From Haematobia irritans (lineage: Eukaryota; Arthropoda; Insecta; Diptera; Muscidae), in contig NC_134398.1 of assembly GCF_050003625.1 (NCBI RefSeq), positions 83,205,983 through 83,269,982 on the forward strand: a stretch of 64,000 bases of DNA, in the 5' to 3' direction. Shown piece by piece: positions 23,180 through 34,134 of this stretch. Position 1 is the stretch's first letter. Every line of letters begins with the position of its first letter. Both the position numbers and the translations under genes were made by a program. The notes below the pieces were generated by a model that made no database searches, was not told the DNA's origin, and saw only the letters and a list, made by a program, of their open reading frames with translations.

Positions 23180-24840
23180 GAACCATTTTTTTTGTAATTT
23201 AGACATTTATACTATATTAAATTTTTATAAGGAAACTTCGAAATGTGGGTTATTAAAGATTTACAGTCAGAAACAGCGCTTGATATAAACGAAATGGCTT
23301 TTGAATAAAATATTATTATTTTTTTTTGCAAAAATAACAATTTTATAACAAAAAACTGTTTTTGGTATAAAAGTTTGAAATTTTGGAAGAAAATCAAAAA
23401 CTCTAATAAAAGAAGAGTATAAACATAGATAAATAATTTTATAATGTACACATAAATTTATTTAGACGTGGACCGTTTTTTACTAGCATTTAACAACATT
23501 TTAAATGCCTTTAAAACTTATCGTGTTTTGTACTTAATTTCATTTTTACCTTTAAGGCCGTTAAAAAATGTGTGTCCATAATGTCAAAATGATAAACAAA
23601 ACACTTGTCCACACATACATTAAATTCTCCTCTCAAGACGAAAACACATGCTGTTTTTTTTCAAATCTCTATGCTCTTGGTTCCGAATGTCTATTCTCTT
23701 TACTTCGAATACTCGTTCTAATATTCAAATTAAATAATATTTAGACTTAAGCATATCAAATTTGTGGCCTTATCATAAAGCAGTTTTCCGAAAAAACATC
23801 CAACCGTTTCACAGAAATTGTAAACATATATATGTTTACTCGAAATTTGTAAATTTATATATGTTTACATTCAACATATTATTTTTATGAAACATTCATG
23901 CCCCAAACAAAATATATTTTAACATATTAACATATGTGTGCCAAACATTTAGTGTTAGTTTAGGAACATTACATGCTGGCACTTAAATATATTGTGTTTA
24001 AAAATTGTGCCCGAAACACATTTTGTTTATATCGGAACATATGAAAAACATATTTTTCTAACAGTGTATGTGGTTTAGGGTATAAAAAGAGGAAATCGCT
24101 CAATTAAATTTGTAAAACTTGGGAAAAATATTTATGTAAGAGCTACATGTAAGTCTAACTACGACCGGTTATTACTTCAAAGTTTTAAATTTGAGTAACA
24201 TTGGTTAATAAATAAGAGTATTATGGTCAAATTTGGGCAAATCGAGCGATGCATATATAACATATGGGAGCTATATCTAAATCTGAACCGATTTAGATGA
24301 TAGTTTTCTGGTTTGGTTGATACTACTGAAGGTTACCTTGTTCTAAATTTGAGTAAGATCGGTTTATACATAAGGCTATTACGGTCAGAAATAAGGAAGA
24401 TCGGTTAATAAATGAGGTCACTGTGCACTGAAAAAACAGTGAACCCACCAGGAAGAAAAAATTCGGTTAATTTTAGAAAATTTTGAATATTTTTAGAAAA
24501 TTTTACTACACAGTATAACAAACGCTGGCATCACGCCGATGTCATAAAAATAAGTTAATATTTTTCGACAAATCCAAGAAAATTTATTAGACATAATAAA
24601 GTTTTTTCACTTGTTAAAGAAAATTTTGTAGTTTGAAGGAAAAAATTGGAGTTCAAAATTATGAACGCAATTGTAGTAAAATTTACAAATTTAAAGAAAT
24701 ATTGAACTATTTTGTGGAAGAGACGAATTTAGTTAATCTTTATCCTTCTTTTGTGTATATTTTTTTCCTCGGTTTTAGTTAATTTAACTAACGTACACAA
24801 AAAATTATTAGAGTAGAGGAAACTTTCTCCAAACATAATA

Positions 24841-24918
24841 GGTTAGGTTAGGTTAAAGTGGCAGCCCGATTAAGATTCAGGCTCACTTAGACTATTCAGT
24901 CCATTGTGATACCACATT
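24841..24918 (-). repeat. LINE 3' tail shared with the SINEs
   Basis: On the plus strand GGTTAGGTTAGGTT, then GTGGCAGCCCGAT...CACATT (24,858-24,918). The segment matches the SINE ends at 7,496-7,553 and 19,778-19,835. The terminal TAACC repeats are part of the tail. Confidence 0.88.
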
Positions 24919-24976
24919 AACTAAAAGTACCTATTACATATGGGCACTTCTAGTTTTAACCGCTGAACCTTCTTGA

Positions 24977-26265
24977 TTATTTTTCTTTGTTGAACCAACC
25001 AGATTGTTCCAAAAACATTAGCAGACTGCTTAAGTTAACGTTTTCCAGATCCGCCAGTAATCTGAAGCTATATGCTCCTAAAAGTTGCTTGCGCTTTACA
25101 CAAAATGCAGGACACTCACACAAGAGGTGTTTAATTGATTCTTTTTCCTCCGCATCATGACAGCTCATACAATAGTCATTATACTTCGCGCCAATAGTTT
25201 TTGCAAAATCTCCTATCAGGCAGCGACCCGTTATAGCAGATATCAGGAGTGATATCTGACGTCTCGAGAACATTAGCATATCTAGTGTGCGGTTTAAGTT
25301 GAAATGGGGCCATATTTGCTTGGTGTCGTTACAACCCTTGCAATTCTCCCATCGAACATTTGCCATCATAACAGCCTTCTCACGCAGCATGAGCTTGCAG
25401 GTAGCTAGGGGCATACCAACAAATTCTAGTTCCCCTGGAATATGTAAGGTAGTTCCTAGCCTTGCCAACTCATCCGCTTCGCAGTTCCCCGGTATGTTCC
25501 TATGGCCAGGCACCCATATTAGGTGAATATTGTACTGCTCAGCCATCTCGTTGAGAGATTTGCGGCAGTCGATGGCCGTTTTCGAGTTGAGGAACACAGA
25601 GTCCAAGGATTTTATTGCAGGTTGACTGTCTGAGTATATATTAATGCCCACATTTTTTGGAACATTACTTCTCAGCCAATTCGCCACCTCTCTTATTGCC
25701 AATATTTCAGCCTGAAAAACACTACAGTGATTAGGTAATCTTTTCGCTATTCGAAGTTCCAGATCATTAGAATATACTCCGAACCCCACTTGTCCATCCA
25801 ATTTGGAGCCATCAGTGTAGAAATCTATATATTCTTTATTCCCCGGGGTCTGTGTGCACCACGCCGCACTGTTGGGGATTAGAGTCTCAAACTTTTTGTC
25901 GAAAAGTGGACTCGCCAAAGTGTAATCCACTACGTTAGGTACATCTGGCATTATTTTGAGGACAGAACTGTGACCGTAACCTTTTTCCGACCACAGCGAT
26001 AGTTCGCGCAACCGCACAGCCGTTGTTGCAGCTAACTGTTTGGCCAAAATGTCTAAAGGCAATAGATGCAGCATGACATTAAGGGAATTTGTTCCTGTCT
26101 TGCTGAATGCGCCTGAAATACACAAACACGCCATACGCTGAACTTTATCTAAACAAGTCGGTTTCTGAAGTGCCGGCCACCAGACTACAACACCATATAG
26201 CATTATAGGTCTAACCTCTGCCGTGTATAGCCAATGCACAATTTTTGGTTTTAGTCCCCACTTTT
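24977..26265 (-). pseudogene. LINE ORF2 part 3: RNase H and CCHC
   Basis: Frame of 420 residues or slightly more, continuing ORF2 after the second frameshift. The RNase H has the acidic set in FYTDGSKL (Asp143), FQAEIL (Glu178), IYSDSQ (Asp204) and CEADELAR (Asp256), with the VPGH histidine. A zinc motif follows near 357-376 (C-x2-C-x10-H-x4-C). RNase H removes the RNA strand of the hybrid. The stop at 24,977 precedes a short 3' UTR. Confidence 0.88.
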
Positions 26266-27905
26266 TTTCCTATTGCCTTTTTGCACGAGTACAAAGCTAC
26301 AGTTGCCTTTCTCGCCCTTTCTCCAATATTAAGCTTAAAGTTCAGCTTCCTGTCCAAAATAACGCCAAGGTATTTTGCACAATCACCAAAGGGAATTTCA
26401 ATACCCCCTAAGGAAATAGGCCTAACCGTGGGAGTTTTGCGATCTTTGCAGTACATGACTAATTCTGTCTTTGCAGGATTTACCCCAAGACCATTGTCTT
26501 TCGCCCATTTCTCAGTCATCCGGAGGGCCCTCAGAATAATATCTCTGATTGTGGATGGGATTTTTCCCCTGACTGCCAGAGCCACATCATCTGCGTATAT
26601 CACCACTTTTATCCTTTCTTTTTCTAGAGTAACCAAAAGGCTATTTATACCAACATTCCAAAGAAGAGGTGATAGAACTCCTCCTTGGGGAATGCCTCTG
26701 TTCACATACCTTTGTATGTTTGCTTGTCCTAGTGTGGCTGAAATACGTCTCTTCATTAGCAGTTCGTCTAACAGCCTGAGTATACATGGATCAACATTCA
26801 GAGTTGTCAGTCCATTTAATATCGACCTCGGATGGACATTATTGAACGCCCCTTCGATGTCTAGAAACGCCACGATTGTGTATTCTTTGACAGATAGTGA
26901 GCATTCAATAAAGCTGACTAGTTCATGTAATGCGGTCTCAGTAGACCTGCCCTTCGAGTATGCATGTTGTCGTTTCGAGAGCAAACTTGAATCGACGCTA
27001 GTTCTAAGATAAATATCTACCATCCTCTCCAGAGTCTTAAGTAGGAATGAGGATAAGCTGATTGGTCGGAAATCCTTCGCCCTCGAGTGAGAGGCTTTTC
27101 CCGCTTTAGGTATGAAAACGACTTTTGTTTCCCTCCACTTTCCTGAGATATATGATAAGTTGATACATCCTTTATATATCACCGACAACCAGGGGATAAT
27201 TTTGTCAGTTACAGCTTGTAACTCCGCCGGAGTAATTCCATCAGGTCCGGGGGATTTGAATGGTCCAAAGCTATTTAGCGCCCATCTTATTCTAGTTTCC
27301 GATACAATTTCCTCGACAGGAAACGACCGCTGAACAACTGTGGCACCGCCAGTACATGGTTCAACCGTCTGATTTCCAGGAAAATGTGTGTCCAATAGTA
27401 CCTCCAGCGTCTCCTCACTGGACGTTGTCCAATTGCCCTCCGACGTTTTAATGAAACCTGGAGCGGAGTTGGTGGATGCTAGAACCTTCCGTAGTCTGGA
27501 AGCCTCGGACGTATTCTCAATACTGCTGCAGTAATCATTCCAAGAGTTATGCTGAGCCTTTCTCAGTTCTCGCTTGTATCCTCTCAGATTCTTCTTGTAA
27601 GCGTCCCAGTCCTCAGGGGCTCTGGTGGACTTTGCCTTGTTAAAGAGCTTCCTGCAGGATTTCCTCATATTACTTAATTCCGTAGACCACCATGGTGGTC
27701 GATGTTTCCCCCTTGGCTTTCCTCTAGGGCATGCAGCTTTCAGTGAGATGTCGAAGGCCTTAGTAATCCGCTCCACTGCGTGTTCGATATCTTGCACATT
27801 TCTCATATTTGTCTCTGTTATTTCCGGTATCATCATATTGAACGATTCCCTATACCTATTCCAGTCAGCTAACATTTGGCGGAAATATAGTCTTGGTGAT
27901 ATGAA
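26265..27905 (-). pseudogene. LINE ORF2 part 2: reverse transcriptase
   Basis: Frame of about 545 residues, the polymerase of the element. In the translated 580-residue frame the fingers block GPFKSPGPDGITP is at ~230-242, FRPISLSS at 295-302, motif A FLDIEGAF at 363-370 (Asp present), motif B GIPQGGVLSPLL at 420-431 and motif C YADD at 453-456. The catalytic aspartates are intact. The frame is lost near its end: at 26,262-26,268 there is a run of seven T on the plus strand, and beyond it the RNase H frame takes over. A one-base slip in that homopolymer explains the break and could be a sequencing error or a real mutation. Confidence 0.88.
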
Positions 27906-28563
27906 CATCAAATTTGAAACTGATGTAGCGATGATCTGAGAAGCTGTGTTCACTTAAAACCTGCCACTCAGATATCATTTTATTGAGTTCTTGCGAGGCC
28001 AAGGTGATGTCCAAAACATCTTGCCTGTTTTTAGTGACAAAGGTTGGGGCATCTCCCTTGTTGCAAACTACCAGATTAGTACGCAAAATAAACTCTATTA
28101 GCGACTCTCCCCTTGCATTAGTATCACTACTTCCCCATATACTATGATGTGCATTCGCATCGCATCCCATAATGAGTTTCGTCTTTGTTTTCAGTGACTC
28201 CTCCACTAAGGTCTTAACGGCATATGGAGGCATCTCCCTGTCATGTCCCATGTAGATCGAAGATACCCAATATTTGCATTTGGCTATTTCTAAACTGGCA
28301 ACGACAGTGTCTGTATTGCACATTGAAGGAAGCAGAAACAAGTTGAGCTCATTTTTAGCAATTATACAGGCTCGATTTACATCATTACCAGTGTACTGCA
28401 ATAGTTTGAACCCCGGAGTACTTAATTCACATATTTTGTTTCTATAAACATATGGTTCTTGAATAAGAACTATGTCTATGTCCCCTTTCATCAGGAGAAC
28501 TTTTAAGGCAGCACATGCAGCCTTACAATGATGAAGATTTATCTGGAGGATCCGTAGGACCAT
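27890..28563 (-). pseudogene. LINE ORF2 part 1: endonuclease
   Basis: Apurinic-type endonuclease that would nick the target to prime reverse transcription. The start chosen is the ATG at 28,563; the frame opens 15 nt earlier with TTG. Motifs in order: LQINLHHCKAA, IVLIQEPYV, SSIYMG, the catalytic-type block GCDANAHHSIWGSSD, DVLDITLAS and the C-terminal SDHRYISF, all as expected of active enzymes. The frame runs on to a stop at 27,865, but homology to the family is lost at about 27,890-27,905, where the sequence continues in another frame. Hence one base was gained or lost there. Confidence 0.85.
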
Positions 28564-28618
28564 CGAGATTTTCAACAACCGTCACATCAGCCGCTTCAAT
28601 CGAGTCATCAAGAATGTT

Positions 28619-29605
28619 CTATTCAGAGATATCGGTGACTCTCGCAATAACCATAGGTTCAACTTTGGTGAGTTCTGAGGCAATAGAAACCTCCTCTCGC
28701 ATACGGTGTCTATCCATGACTTCAACTTTGGTATCTCCCTCGACTTCGCAAGAGGATCCGCTTACTTCTGATTCAGACAGAGGCTTATCCATTTCTGAAT
28801 TCTTTAGCTGATCGTTTTTATATACCTTCATTTGGATATAATGAAAGCCATAACATACACGGCCCTGGGACTTTGCTTGATGTGGCAAAGACTGAGTGTT
28901 CAATATAAACACTGCATGCCGTCTTGGTCCATCCACTTCATCCAAACGGCTAACCTTCCAATCAGCTGTTGGAAGATCTGGATTGCATCGTTTCAGTCTA
29001 TTTAAAATAGATTCAGGGTCAGAAGGGTTTGCAGGTATACACGCATGTGCTCTAGGTCTAGCCTGTATGTCTTTCTTCTCGACTAACTCTAGAGCAGCTC
29101 CTTCCCAAACGTCACCAATTAGTATCAGAGCAGCTTTAAAACATTCTATAGACCTCTGGTCCTCAAATGCGACTAGCTTAAATCGTCCTTGATACCAACC
29201 AGCCTCTTGGTGTCGAGGATCTGGGCCGGGAAACTTTTCCAGCACCTGTGAGTAGACGACAGACAGAGCATTCTCAATTTTCCTCCATTTTTGCTTTGGA
29301 ACCATACCGTCCAATGCTCCTTTATTAATGAAAGCCATCACAAGGCTGTCTTTAGCAACTGAGGCAAACGATCTTTGATCCCTTTTGGAGGATGGCAGCT
29401 CATCCGGCGATCGTTCCCTTTTTCCAATCTCAAGAATTCCTTGAGCCCATTTTAAGGAATCGCTTTGTTTAGCTGACAGCGTGCTTGGGTCGACTGATCC
29501 TAACTTCTTTAGGATAAACAAAGCATTTCTGCGTTCCTTGAATCTCTTTCGTGAGGGATTACCTCCTTTTGATGTCGTTACCTTAGAAAAAGTTCGACTT
29601 GTCAT
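28619..29605 (-). CDS. LINE ORF1 protein
   Basis: 328 residues from an ATG (29,603-29,605). ORF1 proteins of such LINEs bind RNA and package the element's transcript. The N-terminus is basic and Ser/Lys-rich (to about residue 80), the middle (about 85-215) is a folded-looking domain with WYQGRFKLVAFEDQ, and the C-terminus is acidic with many Glu/Ser. No CCHC zinc knuckles are seen, unlike Jockey or I ORF1 proteins; the middle resembles the insect-specific ORF1 domain of LOA-like elements (from memory, uncertain). Its stop is 55 nt upstream of the ORF2 ATG. The frame is intact. Confidence 0.8.
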   Translation of the reverse strand: MTSRTFSKVTTSKGGNPSRKRFKERRNALFILKKLGSVDPSTLSAKQSDSLKWAQGILEIGKRERSPDELPSSKRDQRSFASVAKDSLVMAFINKGALDGMVPKQKWRKIENALSVVYSQVLEKFPGPDPRHQEAGWYQGRFKLVAFEDQRSIECFKAALILIGDVWEGAALELVEKKDIQARPRAHACIPANPSDPESILNRLKRCNPDLPTADWKVSRLDEVDGPRRHAVFILNTQSLPHQAKSQGRVCYGFHYIQMKVYKNDQLKNSEMDKPLSESEVSGSSCEVEGDTKVEVMDRHRMREEVSIASELTKVEPMVIARVTDISE

Positions 29606-30877
29606 AGTGTCGCCACCTGTCGACTAATTGGGCCTAACTCTTGGTCATTGCCCAGATTTATAACTCCAGTCGATACCCGTCCACTGGGCCCTGAAGTTAG
29701 CAACCCAGTGGATGACTTGGAATTTCGCTGCATGGTGGCTTAATATCCTACCACACTTGAAATACTTAGTAGGTACCTATTACGATGAGTTTATCCGCTA
29801 TTGAAAAACACGTCCGTTCCGTTCGACGGTTGAATAGAGAATATCCAAACATAATAATTCCATGAACTAAACGAAAGTTAAATTGGCTTTATTGAAATAG
29901 AGAGTTCACATTTTTTTGAGTGTGGTCAAAAATAAGGTTATTAGGGGCAAAATTTTCAAAATCGGGCGCTACATATATATAGGAGCTATAGCTAAATCTG
30001 AACCGATCTCGATGATTTTTTTTGCACATATTGCTACACTGTTAGAAAAATATGTTTTTCATATTTTCCGATATAAACAAAATGTGTTTTGGACACAATT
30101 TTTAAACACAATATATTTAAGTGTAAACATGTAATGTTCCTAAACTAACACTAAATGTTTGGGACACATATGTTAATATGTTCCAATATATTATGTTTGG
30201 GGCATGAATGTTTCATAAAAATAATATGTGTGAATGTAAACATATATAAATTTACAAATTTCTAGTAAACATATATATGTTGTGATATTTTATTCAGAGA
30301 GCGACAGAGAGAGAGAGAGAGAGTATAGAGAAAGAAATAGAGATGGAAACCGGTAGGGTTGACGAAAGATATCAACATAACACAGCGAGAGAATCAAAAG
30401 AGAGCAATTTCTGTGAAACCGCTTTTATGCTGTTTCGGAAAACTGTTTTATGATAAGGCCAAAAATTTGATATGCTTAAGTCTAAATATTATTTAATTTG
30501 AATAGTAGAATGAGTATTCGGAGTAAAGAGAATAGAGACATTCGGAACCAAGAGAATCGACATTTGAAAAAAACAGCATGTGTTTTCGCCTTGAGAGCAG
30601 CATTTATCTTTGTTCGTTAAATGAAATCAGAAGGTATGAGGAAACAGTCAAAATATTCAGGTAAAGGAAATTAAAACAATAAACGGTGGAATATATACAA
30701 AAATTTCAAAGGGATCTTAAAAATAACGATAGGGCACTATACTCTTTTTAAAGTTGGGATAATAAAATGAAAAAATGAGGAAATAGTGAAAACTTAAACA
30801 GTAAAATGTATAAAAATAAAGTTTAGTTCATCTTTATTAATAAGTAGTCCAAGAGGAGTTGGCTACTTATTAATAAA

Positions 30878-32533
30878 AACAAGTATATACAGCACTAAGT
30901 TCGGCCGGGCCGAATCTTAAATACCCACCACCGTGAACCAAATGTTAAGGTTTCCTTTGAAATTTCAGGAGGGCTTGAGGACTTGAGGACACTTCCCGAA
31001 GATAAATTTAAAAATTTCACCTATGAGGACTAATCAGATTCTGAATTTATAAGAACCAATTTTATTGGAGTTTTAGAGGAATCATTAAATCTGTAGAAGT
31101 AAAATCTGGAAATTTTACATTGAGTTTCAAGCAATTTTCATGATCAGTGCGCCTTCTACACCCTAAAGAAGTGAAGTCGGTCTATATGGAGGCATTACCA
31201 AATGGACCGATAAAAACTTAATCCGATACACGTTTTTGTGAGCCTAAACTACCAGAATATTTACAATTTCAGGCAAATCAGATAAAAACTACGGTTTCTT
31301 GAAACCCAAGGAGTTAAATCGGGAGATCGTTCTTATGGGGGCTATACTAAAATATGGACCGATACTCACCGTTTTCGGCACACCTCTTTATGACCCGAAA
31401 ATACCTCTAGATTTCCAATATCAGACAAATTGGATAAAAACTTCGGATTCTAGAAGCCCAAGAAGTAAAATCGGGAAATCAGTGTATATGGGCGCTATAC
31501 CAAAATATGGACCGATACTCACCATTTTCGGCACACCTCTTTATGATCCTAAAATACCTCTAGATTTGCAATTTCAGACAAATTGGATAAAAACTACGGT
31601 TTCTATAAGCCCAAGACCCCAAATCGGGAGATCGTTTTATATGGGGACCATACCAAAACATGGACCGATACTCACAATTTTTGGCACACGTTTTTGTGGT
31701 CCTACAATCCCTCAAGATTTCCAATTTCAGGTAAATTGAATAAAAACTGCGTTTTCTATAAGCCCAAGAAGTAAAATCGGGAAATCGGTCTATATGGGGG
31801 CTATACAAAAATATGGACCGATACTCACAATTTTTGGCACACGTATTTGTGGTCCTACAATACCTCTAGATTTCCAATTTCAGGTAAATTGAATAAAAAC
31901 TGCGGTTTCTATAAGCCCAAGAAGTACAATCGGGAAATCGGTCTATATGGGGGCTATACCAAAATATGGACCGATACTCACCATTTTCGGCACACCTCTT
32001 TATGGTCCTAAAATACCTCTAGATTTCCAATTTCAGACAAATTGGATAAAAACTACGGTTTCTATAAGCCCAAGACCCCAAATCGGGAGGTCGTTTTATA
32101 TGGGAACCATACCAAACCATGGACCGATACTCACAATTTTTGGCACACGTATTTGTGGTCCTACAATACGTCTAGATTTCCAATTTCAGGTAAATTGAAT
32201 AAAAACTACGGTTTCTATAAGTCCAAGAAGTAAAATCGGGAGATCGGTCTATATGGGGGCTATACCAAAACATGAACCGATACTCACCATTTTTGGCACA
32301 CCTCTTTATGGTCGTAAAATACCTCTAGATTTCAAATTTCAGTTGTAATCACTGTAGCGTGATTACAACAGACGGACAGACAGACAGACGGACATCGTTA
32401 TATCGTCTTAGAATTTCTCCCTGATCAAGAATATATATACTTTATATAGTCGGAAATCGATATTTCGATGTGTTACAAACGGAATGACAAACTTATTATA
32501 CCCCCGTCACCATTCTATGGTGGTGGGTATAAT
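30878..32533 (+). mobile_element. MS-B element
   Basis: Begins AACAAGTATATACAGCAC followed by the palindrome TTCGGCCGGGCCGAA (30,901-30,915) and ends with the hairpin TTATACCC...ACCATtctATGGTggtGGGTATAA (32,496-32,532). The internal array has the phrase ggaccgat at 31,356, 31,509, 31,662, 31,815, 31,968, 32,121 and (as gaaccgat) 32,274: a strict 153-bp period. A GACAGACAGACGG-type stretch follows the array. Inserted in CAC-1 near GAGGAGTTG. Open frames here (31,299-31,739; 31,947-32,198) are repeat artefacts. Confidence 0.8.
31356..32341 (+). repeat. 153-bp tandem array inside MS-B
   Basis: Six full periods of exactly 153 bp. Units differ from one another by a few bases; alternating units share variants (Cgttttcggcacacctctttatg versus ttttggcacacgtatttgtgg), suggesting a two-unit higher-order amplification of 306 bp. 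Confidence 0.9.
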
Positions 32534-33518
32534 AAAAGCGGGCATTAAGTTCGAGTTTTGCAGCTAAAACAATTGAAAAAATTTATTTTCTTTAAAATGA
32601 ATTATTAAAGAAAATTAAAATGCAAAACAGAGCGATAATGCAAACTTAATACCGGTCTTAAAGGTAAAAATAAAACTAAGAACAAAACACGATAAGATTT
32701 AAATGCATTTTAAATGGTGTTAAATACTAGTAAAAAACTGTTCACGCCTAAATAAATTTATGTGTATATTATAAAATTATTTGTATATGTTGTTACTCGA
32801 CTTCATGTTCTTCTTTTGTTAGAGTTTTTGAATTCCTTCCAAAATTTCAAACTTTTATACCAAACACAGTTTTTTGTTACAAAATTGTAATTTTTGCAAT
32901 AAAAAAATAATATTTTATCCAAAAGCTCAGTCCATTTCGTGTTTCTGACTGAAAATCTTTAATAACCCACATTTCGAAGTTTCATTATAAAAATTTAATA
33001 TAGTATAAATATAAATGTGCACCCAGAAAAAAGTGCCTTCGAAACTAAAGGAAAAAATTTTCATCAATATAGTTTATCCATTTTATTTCCATTAAGGTCA
33101 ATTTTTGTGAAAAATAATAAAATTTACTCGTTTCAGTAAAAAAATCCTAAACTGTAAGCAGTTAGGAATAGATCATTAACTAGAATAAGGCATGGAATTT
33201 TACTCATACTATTTTCTTCGCTGGGTATAAGAATTTACTACTGAAAAAGAAAATTTTATTCACCGATAACAAAGCATTCGTAAAAATAAACAAAAACCGA
33301 ACTAAAACCAAGTTTCCTCAAAATTAGTAAAATTTCTTATAAAATGATAATTGCGACTTCCTTTATAATAGAAAGTTTTTCATACATACGAACAACACTT
33401 GGCATAGAAAAATATTTTAGTTCATTCGTACTAAGAAGTATGCAATCCTTTCAAAACTTAAGGAAACACACTTGTTAGAATATAGGAAATTTTCCTAAAT
33501 TTCTATTGTCTACCTGTA

Positions 33519-33570
33519 ATCGATACCTGTCATCGTAATCGATGTGTTTGCGCGTGGGTGTAATCGATAT
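33519..33570 (+). promoter_or_regulatory. Triple TAATCGAT cluster, promoter-like
   Basis: ATCGAT occurs at 33,519, 33,538 and 33,563, the last two in an imperfect 25-bp tandem repeat TAATCGATxTxTTTGCGCGT. ATCGATA-type sites are bound by DREF and BEAF-32 in flies and mark housekeeping promoters and boundaries. The cluster lies ~290 bp upstream of a canonical splice donor. It is preserved in all three CAC-3 copies. Function here is inference. Confidence 0.6.
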
Positions 33571-33813
33571 ATTTGCGCGTCGGTTGTTTTTTTAGTTGGA
33601 ATCGCGTTGTTTTGGTATACGGAGAGATTGTTAAAAAATAATATGGTAAAATAATATAATAAATAACAAATAAAATATATAAAATATTTGTTATTTTAAA
33701 TTAGTGAGAAAAATTTTCGTTTTTTTAAATAAATCTATCAATGTTCGTGATAGTGTATAAAGAAAGAAACCACCAGCAGAATAACAACCCTTTCATTGGT
33801 CTTCAATTATCAG

Positions 33814-33875
33814 GTAATATTCAGTGACGCTAACCTTTTGCAACAAAAATGTTTTATGATTTTTTATATTTGTAG
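33814..33875 (+). other. 62-nt GT-AG intron inside CAC-3
   Basis: Donor TCAG|GTAATA and acceptor TTATATTTGTAG, with T-rich 3' half and the typical length of short fly introns. The same intron occurs at 49,865-49,926 and 62,460-62,523 (minus). Confidence 0.65.
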
Positions 33876-34134
33876 GTATTGAAATTGTAAAAGGAGGACA
33901 AAATCGTTAGGCAGCAACTTATTAAAAGTGAAAAGAACAAGAAGAAGAAAAAGTGCCTTTTTTAGTTGATAATATCACACGGAAATTGGAAATAGTGGAA
34001 TAATAAACTAATATTTCAAAGAGATTCGATGCTGTTGATTCTTAATAAATATATTCAATATATTAATAAAACATGTCTTTTACTGAAGATAAAATTGCTT
34101 ATAGAAATAAATAAAATTGTATTTAAAAACGAAG
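33876..34134 (+). other. Exon-like segment of CAC-3 ending in a strong donor
   Basis: 259 nt between the acceptor above and the donor GAAG|GTAAGC at 34,135. From an ATG at about 34,028 the frame is open up to the donor (about 35 codons, Leu/Ile/Lys-rich). It may be a 5' UTR or first coding exon of a captured host gene or of the autonomous parent's transposase gene. Confidence 0.4.

Larger units (their letters stand above)
22619..24066 (+). mobile_element. CAC-1 element, TA target duplication
   Basis: Starts CACCCTCAACAAAAATCGC and ends TTTTTCTAACAGTG, flanked by TA on both sides (22,617-22,618; 24,067-24,068). The empty site CCACTATGTGG is visible at 9,922-9,932. Contains the divergent tRNA-like pair. 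Lacks the GA-rich stretch found in the 2.9-kb copy. No coding sequence. Confidence 0.85.
24841..29843 (-). mobile_element. Full-length LOA/I-like LINE
   Basis: The 13-bp direct repeat TCCAAACATAATA at 24,828-24,840 and 29,844-29,856 marks both ends, so the 5,003-bp copy is not 5'-truncated. On the minus strand it has a ~238-bp 5' UTR, ORF1, ORF2 (apurinic-type endonuclease, reverse transcriptase, RNase H, CCHC), a ~136-bp 3' UTR and a tail of AACCTAACC repeats instead of poly-A. Two single-base shifts break ORF2, so this copy is not autonomous as written. Endonuclease + RNase H points to the I/LOA group; the exact clade is inference. Confidence 0.9.
24426..29922 (+). mobile_element. CAC-2 element, interrupted by the LINE
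   Basis: Left end CACTGAAAAAACAGTGAACC, right end TTCACATTTTTTTGAGTG. Flanked by TG on both sides (24,424-24,425; 29,923-29,924). Its ~490 bp are split at 24,840/29,857 by the LINE. No coding sequence of its own. Confidence 0.8.

Noticed and set aside
24841..24854. GGTTAGGTTAGG as a telomeric repeat
   Set aside because: It is the 3' tail of the LINE (plus-strand view), bounded by the 13-bp target duplication; flies lack TTAGG telomeres and the SINEs show the same type of tail.
26245..27012. 255-residue open frame opposite the LINE reverse transcriptase
   Set aside because: Shadow of ORF2 on the other strand; no family features.
31299..31739. 146-residue open frame
   Set aside because: Array of MS-B units; no independent support as a gene.
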